NCBI GenBank assembly: GCA_903895515.1
Contig: CAITUB010000117.1
Coordinates: forward strand, 1-40,820
Direction of reading: 5' to 3'
Length of the DNA: 40,820 bases
DNA from: an uncultured Acidimicrobium sp.
GTDB lineage: Bacteria > Actinomycetota > Acidimicrobiia > Acidimicrobiales > Ilumatobacteraceae
Numbering within the stretch: position 1 is the stretch's first letter; every line of letters begins with the position of its first letter. Below the pieces are notes generated by a model. That model saw only the letters and a list, made by a program, of their open reading frames with translations. It ran no database searches and had not been told where the DNA came from. Both the position numbers and the translations under genes were made by a program. This document shows, one piece after another, positions 34,945 to 40,820 of the stretch.

Positions 34945-36843
34945 CTAGATGGATTTGAGAAATTGCACAACCTCTGCAAACTCAATCGTTCGCTTCATCG
35001 GTGGCAACGTGGAAACGAGTTTTTTACCGTAGCCCTTGGTTGCAAGTCGTGGATCCAAAATTGCAACGACACCTGAGTCCTTGCGTGAACGGATGAGGCG
35101 ACCAGCAGCCTGTGCAAGTTGTGTCGCTGCAAGTGGAATATCGATCTCGCTAAACGATGCCTTCCCAATTTCGTCGCGTCGTGCGCTGAGCAATGGGTCG
35201 TCTGGCCGTGGGAAAGGGATCTTGTCAATGACAACAAGGCTGAGGGTTTGTCCAGGGACATCAACACCCTGAAAGAACCCTGCAGTCGCAAACAGGCAAG
35301 ATGACTCCTCGGAGGCGAATGCATCAACGAGGGCCATTTTCGGCAAGTCATCTTGACGCCAGATCTTGAATTCAAGTCGCCTGGTCATCTCGTCTGCGGC
35401 CGCATGCATGGCGCGGTATGTGGTGAATAACGCAAGAGTTCGACCTTGGGCTGCATTGATCAATTTTTCTAACTCATCGTGCACTGCGTCATCTCTGCGT
35501 GAATCATTCGGCAATGGCAGATGCTTCGCGCAATACAAAAGTGCAGAATTTTCATAATCGAAAGGGCTACCGACATCAATTGCATCAACATCGTCTTCCT
35601 CAAGACCCACCCGAGCCGGCATTGCTAGTGGAATGGTTGCACTCGTAAGGATTGCGGTTCGCTTTGACCACACGCCGCTGTGCAACGTAGGGCCGACATG
35701 GAGTGGAGCAAGTTCAAGAACAGGGCGATCTTTGCTTCCGCTAACAAAAGCCACCGTTCGTGATCCGGCTGTCAGTGAGCCGTCGATGACGTCAATCATT
35801 CGATTACTGAGCGTTTGGCCACGGAGAATTCGCTGTTTCGCAGACTCGTCGTTACTGGAAATTGCCTTCAGACCTGAAACAGCTTCATCAATTTTGAGCC
35901 GCAACCGAGCGAGTACATCTTGAATATCGTCGGGGAGCGGAAGAGGTACTCGTTTGTCAATGTCTCCAGCTATGTAGCCTCCAAATTCAGTCGCTAGTTG
36001 TTGTAACGATCCTGTCAACGCGTCATCTCTTACGATTGAGCGGAGGGCGCTAATGACGTGCTGGATGCTTCCAGGGCTAATGGCCATGCTTACCGAAGCG
36101 CTCATCACATCTTCAAGTTGATGTGCCTCGTCAAAAATGACTACATCGTGTTCGGGCAGAAGCGCGCCATCAGTTGCGACATCTAGCCCATAAATGTGTG
36201 TATTAACAACAATGACATCGGCAACAGAAGCGAAATCTCTGGCACGTTCCGCAAAACATGTATCTCCGGACGGACACCTACTTGCTCCCGGGCATTCGTC
36301 GCTACCAATACTGACGTGACGCCACGCTGCATCTCGAGGACTCCAAGATAAATCGCCTGAATCGCCGGTGTTCGTAGTCTCGGACCAAGCAACAAGTTTG
36401 TCAATATCGGATTTCACTTGAATGCTGAACTCTTGAAGATCGAGCTTGTGCTGTTTTGGCTCGCGAATTTCGGCGATGCGTTGTGCGCAGAGATAGTTAT
36501 TGCGTCCTTTAAGAACCGCCCACGTGATATCGCGACCGATAATTGGAGTGAGCGCTTGAGACAACACGGGAAGATCGTGTTTAGCGAGTTGATCTTGCAA
36601 TGCCTTGGTGTACGTAGAAACGACGATGCGTTTGCCAGACGCAATCGCAGGCACGAGGTATCCCAGGGTTTTTCCCGTTCCGGTTCCTGCTTGAACAATT
36701 AAGTGGCGCTCATTTGCAATTGCGTCTGCGATTGCAGTGGCCATGGTTACCTGACCTGAACGGGCTTCCACGTTGGGAAGCGTGTCAACGACTGCCTGGA
36801 GAAGATCTACGACGTCATGTTCGTTGGGTGCTTTAGGCGACAT
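34945..36843 (-). CDS. dinG: ATP-dependent helicase, DinG/XPD type
   Basis: The 632-residue superfamily 2 helicase has Walker A AGTGTGKT (about residues 52-59), DEAH at 238-241, and a cysteine cluster between them (NNYLCAQR, then CPGASRCPSGDTC) as in iron-sulfur helicases. Late motifs include ATAGFFQGVDVPGQ and QAAGRLIRS. DinG-type helicases unwind 5'-tailed and R-loop/D-loop DNA. Its first 11 bp overlap the end of uppS on the same strand, so it is probably in one transcript with uppS. Confidence 0.9.
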   Translation of the reverse strand: MSPKAPNEHDVVDLLQAVVDTLPNVEARSGQVTMATAIADAIANERHLIVQAGTGTGKTLGYLVPAIASGKRIVVSTYTKALQDQLAKHDLPVLSQALTPIIGRDITWAVLKGRNNYLCAQRIAEIREPKQHKLDLQEFSIQVKSDIDKLVAWSETTNTGDSGDLSWSPRDAAWRHVSIGSDECPGASRCPSGDTCFAERARDFASVADVIVVNTHIYGLDVATDGALLPEHDVVIFDEAHQLEDVMSASVSMAISPGSIQHVISALRSIVRDDALTGSLQQLATEFGGYIAGDIDKRVPLPLPDDIQDVLARLRLKIDEAVSGLKAISSNDESAKQRILRGQTLSNRMIDVIDGSLTAGSRTVAFVSGSKDRPVLELAPLHVGPTLHSGVWSKRTAILTSATIPLAMPARVGLEEDDVDAIDVGSPFDYENSALLYCAKHLPLPNDSRRDDAVHDELEKLINAAQGRTLALFTTYRAMHAAADEMTRRLEFKIWRQDDLPKMALVDAFASEESSCLFATAGFFQGVDVPGQTLSLVVIDKIPFPRPDDPLLSARRDEIGKASFSEIDIPLAATQLAQAAGRLIRSRKDSGVVAILDPRLATKGYGKKLVSTLPPMKRTIEFAEVVQFLKSI

Positions 36844-37525
36844 GGACCAACTTGAGTGCGTTATCTATTTCATGTGCGTCGAAGTCTGGCCAGGTGCGCT
36901 CGGTGAAGTACACCTTCGCTCCCTTGATTTGCCACAAAAGGAAATTGGAAATTCGAGATTCTCCGGAGGTACGAACAACTACGTCAACAGGAGGTAGCTC
37001 TGGAGCGTACAACTGGCTGGAAATTTCCTGTGGTGAAATGTCATGAGCGGATTGCTGGTTGGTGCGCGCGCGTTGAGCGGCTCGAAGCAACTCGGCACGA
37101 CTGCCATAGTCGAAAGCAACAGTCAGCACCATGCCTGTGTTGTGTGCGGTGTCGTCAATGGCTTGCAAAATTGCTCGTTGGATGAATGCAGGTGTTTTGG
37201 ATCCAGGCTCGTCGAATGGCCGACCAATCCATTGGATGCGCACGTTATTGGCATTGAGTTCTTCAATTCGACCAAAGAGACGCTTGTGCAATGAAAGAAT
37301 GTGTTTCACCTCGGCGGGTGGGCGGACCCAGTTTTCTGTGGAAAATCCAAAAACCGTAAGCCAGCCCACATTGCGTGTGGCGCAAACTCGTACGACCTCG
37401 GCCAAATTGTCTTCGCCTGCTGTGTGGCCCTCGGTGCGGGGGAGTCCGCGTCGTTTCGCCCAACGTCCATTGCCGTCCATGATGCAGGCGATATGGATGG
37501 GAGATTCGTGATTCACCAAGTCCAT
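36833..37525 (-). CDS. uppS: Isoprenyl (undecaprenyl) diphosphate synthase, catalytic-type subunit lacking RxG
   Basis: The 230-residue cis-prenyltransferase has an intact N-terminal active site: CIMDGNGRWAKRRG with catalytic Asp17, GHTAGEDNL, TVFGFSTENW and RTSGESRISNFLLWQ (from residue 185). Two family features are missing. The Glu of the usual AYAEL stretch (Glu213 in E. coli) is Lys here (QIKGAKVYF), and the protein stops at NALKLVHVA, 13-15 residues after WPDFD, without the C-terminal RRFGG (RxG) motif. Both normally serve the active site across the dimer. The divergent neighbour supplies both. ATG 37525 follows AAGG; TTG at 37567 is unlikely. The product is the lipid carrier precursor for the cell wall. 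Confidence 0.9.
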   Translation of the reverse strand: MDLVNHESPIHIACIMDGNGRWAKRRGLPRTEGHTAGEDNLAEVVRVCATRNVGWLTVFGFSTENWVRPPAEVKHILSLHKRLFGRIEELNANNVRIQWIGRPFDEPGSKTPAFIQRAILQAIDDTAHNTGMVLTVAFDYGSRAELLRAAQRARTNQQSAHDISPQEISSQLYAPELPPVDVVVRTSGESRISNFLLWQIKGAKVYFTERTWPDFDAHEIDNALKLVHVA

Positions 37526-37562
37526 TCCGAACACCTTACTGATGTGGACCGCAATGGCGTGC

Positions 37563-37568
37563 GACAAT
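37563..37568 (+). promoter_or_regulatory. Candidate leaderless -10 box (GACAAT) for the degenerate cis-prenyltransferase
   Basis: GACAAT ends 6 bp before GTG 37575. It misses TANNNT only at the first base, as does GACACT before menA. It supports the shorter start for this gene. Confidence 0.35.
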
Positions 37569-37574
37569 AGTGAT

Positions 37575-38144
37575 GTGGCTGACGGTTCATCATTGCAACA
37601 TGTGCTTGTTGTCGGAGGATCTCTAGATCAGTGGAAGACAATGACATCCTCCGATTGGACGCAGTATGTCGCAACGTTGCGATCATCTGTGGAGCAAGTT
37701 GGCGCTCGGTGGCTCACGGTGTATCCATATTCTGGTATCTCAGACGCGGAAGATGATGACCAACTCATTCGAAAAATCGCAGAATCGTGCGAAGCGGAAT
37801 CCATCGAGGGGAAACTGCTTCTTCGCGGTAACACATCGGTAGTGATTGATATTTGTGCAGATGGACAACTGCGGTTTGTTCGCGCGGTTAACGGTATGTC
37901 GACAGAAAAGATCACTGAAAGGAATTTGGCGAGCGCGATTTTGCAACCAGCGTCCAGTGAGCCAGATCTAGTCGTGATTTTCGGAGAGCCAACACAGTTG
38001 CCTCCTTCGCTGGTGTGGGAACTTGCGTACAGCGAACTGGTCTATCTCAACTCGCCTTGGCCGCTTTGCAACAGTGATGACATTGAGTTAGCGATAAACG
38101 ACTTTCAGCGGAGAGATCGTCGATTTGGCGGTGTCGATTCATGA
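37575..38144 (+). CDS. Degenerate cis-prenyltransferase homologue, NgBR/Nus1-like candidate partner of UppS
   Basis: The 189-residue protein aligns in outline with UppS along its length. HVLVVGGSLDQW stands where HVAIIMDGNGRW is expected, so the catalytic Asp is Gly. LTVYPYSG stands for LTLYAFSSENW. The RTxGExRxSNFLLWQ loop is DLVVIFGEPTQLPPSLVWE. Yet the end is well kept: LAYSELVYLNSPWPL retains the Glu lost in UppS, and the tail is NDFQRRDRRFGGVDS with the RxG motif. This is the pattern of the non-catalytic subunit of heteromeric cis-prenyltransferases. GTG 37575 is chosen from the alignment and the GACAAT box; ATG at 37542 and 37554 are also in frame. Its stop overlaps recO (ATGA). Confidence 0.85.
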   Translation: MADGSSLQHVLVVGGSLDQWKTMTSSDWTQYVATLRSSVEQVGARWLTVYPYSGISDAEDDDQLIRKIAESCEAESIEGKLLLRGNTSVVIDICADGQLRFVRAVNGMSTEKITERNLASAILQPASSEPDLVVIFGEPTQLPPSLVWELAYSELVYLNSPWPLCNSDDIELAINDFQRRDRRFGGVDS

Positions 38145-38860
38145 CGCTGTATCGCGATAAGGGAATAGTGCTGCGGAGTTACAAACTTGCTGAATCTGAT
38201 CGCATCGTTGTCCTGATGACCGAGCACCACGGAAAAGTTCGCGCCGTGGCCAAGGGAATCCGTAAGACGAAATCGAAGATCGGTGCTCGGCTAGAACCAA
38301 TGAGTCACGTAGACGTGCAGTTGTATAAGGGAAGGGAACTAGACACGGTTTCTCAGGTTGAGTTGATCGACTCGTCTGCGCGACTGCACAACAATCTCGA
38401 CAAACTGACTCAAGGCATGTCGATGCTTGAAGCAGTAGATCAAATTGCAGAGGACAGAGAACCATCGCCGCATTTGTACCGCATGTTGCAGGGGGCGTTG
38501 AACGCACTGATGGAACAGGAGTCTCCTGTCATGCTGGCGTCTTTTTACTGGAAGTTGCTGGCAGCCGAGGGAGTGAGCCCGCAGGTGCAATTGTGCGTTG
38601 GTTGCGCAAGTACCGAAGATCTCGTTGCATTCGACATTTTTCAAGGAGGGGTGCAATGTCGCTCCTGTCGCACGGGAATTAGTATCTCTCCGCCAGCAAT
38701 TGATTTATTGCAGCAAGTTCTTGGCGGTCAACTCAAATTCGCTCTATCTCAGCCCGAATCTGCAGCAAGTTTCGAAATATCTCAACTTGCAACTCAGGCA
38801 ATGGAACATCACATAGAACGACGATTGAGATCAGTGGCAATGTTCAGTCCCCGTCACTAG
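38141..38860 (+). CDS. recO: DNA repair protein RecO
   Basis: The 239-residue protein opens with the RecO OB-fold (LYRDKGIVLRSYKLAESDRIVVLMTEHHGKVRAVAKG, in part) and has the four-cysteine zinc site CVGC...CRSC (about residues 149-180) in the helical part. RecO loads RecA onto SSB-covered DNA with RecR. The ATG overlaps the stop of the degenerate cis-prenyltransferase gene. recO next to uppS is common in actinobacteria. Confidence 0.93.
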   Translation: MTLYRDKGIVLRSYKLAESDRIVVLMTEHHGKVRAVAKGIRKTKSKIGARLEPMSHVDVQLYKGRELDTVSQVELIDSSARLHNNLDKLTQGMSMLEAVDQIAEDREPSPHLYRMLQGALNALMEQESPVMLASFYWKLLAAEGVSPQVQLCVGCASTEDLVAFDIFQGGVQCRSCRTGISISPPAIDLLQQVLGGQLKFALSQPESAASFEISQLATQAMEHHIERRLRSVAMFSPRH

Positions 38861-38868
38861 TCGGGTTG

Positions 38869-38874
38869 TAGTCT
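38869..38874 (+). promoter_or_regulatory. Leaderless -10 box (TAGTCT) for glyS
   Basis: TAGTCT lies exactly 6 bp before the ATG at 38881 in the context TAGTCTGTAGCC-ATG. It is identical over ten bases to the element before era. No ribosome binding site is visible. Confidence 0.6.
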
Positions 38875-38880
38875 GTAGCC

Positions 38881-40188
38881 ATGCCTGCGAGCGATTTAGA
38901 GCAAATAGTCAACCTCTGCAAGCGCCGTGGTTTTGTCTATCCAAGTGCCGAAATTTATGGCGGATTCCGTTCGTCGTATGACTACGGTCCGCTTGGTTCG
39001 CTGATGTTGCGCAACGTCAAGGACGCCTGGGTGCGCAGCATGGTTCAGCAACGAGACGATGTTGTGCTCATTGACGCAGCCATCCTTGGACCGCCCCAAG
39101 TGTTTGAAGCCAGTGGCCACTTGGCAAACTTCAGTGATCCGCTCGTTGATTGCACGGTCTGCAACCGTCGATTCCGCGAAGATCAGCTTGAGGCCCGTGA
39201 TTGCCCGCAGAAAATGAAGGGTTGCACATTCACCGAAGCGCGTGCATTCAATTTGATGTTTCAGACGCATGCCGGCCCAGTAGAGGGCGAAGGCGCGACT
39301 GTATATATGCGTCCAGAAACGGCGCAAGGAATGTTTGTGAACTTTGCCAACGTTTTGCAGACCTCGCGCAAGAAGCCACCATTTGGTATTGCCCAGGTTG
39401 GAAAGTCATTCCGTAACGAGATCACTCCAGGAAACTTCATTTTCCGAACCCGTGAGTTTGAGCAAATGGAAATGGAATTTTTCGTTCCGCCAGCAGAGAG
39501 TGCCAAGTGGTACGAGTACTGGTGCGAGACCCGCATGCAGTGGTATATCGATTTGGGCATTCCAGCCGACATGTTGCGCCTGCGCGCCCACGATGCCGAC
39601 GAACTGTCGCATTATTCAAGTGGCACAAGCGACATCGAATTCAAGTTTCCATGGGGTTGGGGAGAGCTTGAAGGAATCGCGCAACGCACGAACTTCGATC
39701 TCAATCGACATGCAGAGTTTTCAAAGCAGAAGCTTGACTATTTCGATCAGGCGACGAATGAGCGTTACGTCCCCTTTGTAGTTGAGCCGGCGGCTGGCGC
39801 CAACCGCACGATGGCCGCATTCTTGTTGGCTGCTTACGACGAAGACGTGGTGAACGATGAGCCACGCACCGTTTTGCGATTGCATCCGCGACTGGCCCCA
39901 TACCAAGTGGCCATTTTGCCGCTGTCGAAGAAAGATTCGCTCACGCCTTTGGCCGACAGCATTTTCGCAACGCTCAGCAAGCGGTATTACTGCGACTACG
40001 ACGAAACTCAGGCAATTGGTCGTCGCTATCGCCGTCAAGACGAAATTGGCACGCCGTACTGCATCACAGTCGATTTTGATTCGCTTGAAGATGGTCAAGT
40101 GACCATTCGAGAGCGCGATACAACAAAGCAAGAACGAGTATCAATCGATCAACTCGAACAAGTTCTCAGTGAAAAATTAGGGTTCTAA
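38881..40188 (+). CDS. glyS: Glycyl-tRNA synthetase (alpha2 type)
   Basis: A 435-residue class II synthetase of the dimeric archaeal/eukaryal-like type that many actinobacteria use. Seen are RRGFVYPSAEIYGGFRSSYDYGPLG (motif 1 region, in part), a zinc-type insertion CTVC...CPQKMKGC, motif 2 with FRNEI/RTREFEQMEMEFF, motif 3 around GANRTMAAFL, and a C-terminal anticodon-binding domain (APYQVAILPLSKKD onward). It charges tRNA-Gly. It stands as its own leaderless unit 20 bp after recO. Confidence 0.95.
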   Translation: MPASDLEQIVNLCKRRGFVYPSAEIYGGFRSSYDYGPLGSLMLRNVKDAWVRSMVQQRDDVVLIDAAILGPPQVFEASGHLANFSDPLVDCTVCNRRFREDQLEARDCPQKMKGCTFTEARAFNLMFQTHAGPVEGEGATVYMRPETAQGMFVNFANVLQTSRKKPPFGIAQVGKSFRNEITPGNFIFRTREFEQMEMEFFVPPAESAKWYEYWCETRMQWYIDLGIPADMLRLRAHDADELSHYSSGTSDIEFKFPWGWGELEGIAQRTNFDLNRHAEFSKQKLDYFDQATNERYVPFVVEPAAGANRTMAAFLLAAYDEDVVNDEPRTVLRLHPRLAPYQVAILPLSKKDSLTPLADSIFATLSKRYYCDYDETQAIGRRYRRQDEIGTPYCITVDFDSLEDGQVTIRERDTTKQERVSIDQLEQVLSEKLGF

Positions 40189-40199
40189 TAGGAGGAATC

Positions 40200-40505
40200 A
40201 TGAGCAAAGTAGCAGTGGCAGTTAAATTACGAATCAAAGCCGGTCAGCGCGATGCCGCAACCGAAGTGATAAAGCCATTTTTGGCAGTTTCAGAAGGCGA
40301 AGTAGGAACTCTTACCTACATTTTGCATCACGATGCCCTAGATGCTGACGTGGTGTGGCTATACGAGCTGTATGCAGATCAAGAAGCTTCTCAGGCACAT
40401 ATGGGCAGCGATGCCTTTAAGGCATTTGCAAAGTCGTTAGGTGATTTTGTTGAAGGTGCGCCTGAATTCAACTTTTTAACGCCGATTGGCGGCAAGGGAC
40501 TCTAA
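40200..40505 (+). CDS. ABM-domain protein, putative quinol monooxygenase (YgiN-like)
   Basis: A 101-residue antibiotic-biosynthesis-monooxygenase-domain protein with the dimeric ferredoxin-like fold: VAVAVKLRIKAGQ, EVGTLTYILHHDALDADVVWLYELYADQEASQAHM and a closing strand. Small proteins of this kind oxidise quinols or aromatics or have no known enzyme activity. It has the strongest ribosome site in the window (AGGAGGA, 4 bp before the ATG), which differs from the leaderless starts around it. It lies between glyS and trpC. Confidence 0.82.
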   Translation: MSKVAVAVKLRIKAGQRDAATEVIKPFLAVSEGEVGTLTYILHHDALDADVVWLYELYADQEASQAHMGSDAFKAFAKSLGDFVEGAPEFNFLTPIGGKGL

Positions 40506-40508
40506 GCC

Positions 40509-40820
40509 TTGTACCTCGACAAGATCATCCACAGCCATCGCGAATCTCTTTCGCATGAGCATAGAAATTTGGATGATCTTGTTGAACAAGCCCGTGTGCT
40601 TCCAAACGTACGAGGATTCGGTGAACAACTCGTTCGAGGCTCGCGAGAGCATCTCTGTGTAATTGCAGAAATCAAACGCAAGTCACCCTCAAAAGGTGTC
40701 TTGCATGAGGGCCTCGATGCATCCGTAATTGCAGCAAAGTACGAACAAGGTGGTGCGTCGTGTCTGTCTGTATTGACAGATGAGCAGTTCTTTGGGGGTT
40801 CGATAGAAGATCTCCAAGTC
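40509..40820 (+). CDS. trpC: Indole-3-glycerol phosphate synthase, 5' part (cut by window end)
   Basis: From TTG at 40509 the frame is open for 104 codons to the window end. It starts YLDKIIHSHRESL and contains VIAEIKRKSPSKG, the phosphate/substrate-binding motif with the catalytic Lys and Glu of TrpC, then AAKYEQGGASCLSVLTD. TrpC closes the indole ring in tryptophan synthesis. AAGGGA lies 9 bp before the TTG. The gap after the ABM gene is 3 bp, so the two are co-transcribed. Confidence 0.93.
   Translation, partial: MYLDKIIHSHRESLSHEHRNLDDLVEQARVLPNVRGFGEQLVRGSREHLCVIAEIKRKSPSKGVLHEGLDASVIAAKYEQGGASCLSVLTDEQFFGGSIEDLQV

Noticed and set aside
1..40820. Mobile elements, phage genes, defence systems, CRISPR arrays, tRNA or rRNA genes
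   Set aside because: I saw no transposase, integrase, phage structural gene, restriction or toxin gene, repeat-spacer array, or tRNA-like fold; the gene content is core metabolism and housekeeping.

Overview
The window is a compact, mid-GC stretch of bacterial chromosome. It most resembles an actinobacterium, probably of the class Acidimicrobiia. The signs are the phoH-ybeY-CNNM/CorC order, a futalosine-independent menaquinone pathway, an F420-type luciferase-like oxidoreductase, a kinase paired with a GerMN lipoprotein (compare MtrB-LpqB), and many starts preceded at once by a TANNNT -10 box, as in leaderless transcripts. This assignment is an inference from gene content. I see no phage, insertion sequence, CRISPR array, tRNA or rRNA.

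Layout. Positions 1-4147 hold the 5' part of a giant secreted modular protein (minus strand, cut by the window edge). It diverges from a three-gene operon (4339-6994): an anchored protein, a Cys-rich lipoprotein and a CopC-CopD fusion. The intergenic region between them carries two pairs of 11-bp-phased TTGGAT direct repeats. Next come trhO, a GNAT, an SDR, a 33-residue Lys-rich protein, a methyltransferase, an acyl-CoA ligase coupled to a PhyH dioxygenase, a DUF1295 membrane protein and a GGDEF-EAL protein. Positions 15516-19738 hold an unknown protein, phoH, ybeY, a CNNM/CorC protein and an SDR.

Positions 19693-28011 are a menaquinone block: MFS and menE (minus), menA (plus), menH and a DsbA/FrnE-type protein (minus), menD (plus), menF and menG (minus). 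menB and menC are not in the window. There follow an acyl-CoA dehydrogenase coupled to an F420 oxidoreductase, a MaoC hydratase, a small membrane protein, era, a GerMN lipoprotein with its histidine kinase, a divergent response regulator, a DinG-type helicase, uppS, a second and degenerate cis-prenyltransferase, recO, glyS, an ABM-domain protein and the start of trpC.

The most interesting signal is the divergent pair at 36833-38144. The first protein keeps the catalytic DGNGRW region of undecaprenyl diphosphate synthase but has lost the late Glu and the C-terminal RxG motif. The second keeps exactly that Glu and RxG but has lost the catalytic Asp. This complementary loss is what a heteromeric cis-prenyltransferase (the DHDDS-NgBR / Rer2-Nus1 arrangement) would look like, here in a bacterium. 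Other notable points are two genes with no canonical start codon where homology says they begin (trhO and the MFS gene, both with a well-placed ATA), nine of nine convergent gene pairs abutting or overlapping, and a strong nested inverted repeat between the kinase and regulator genes.
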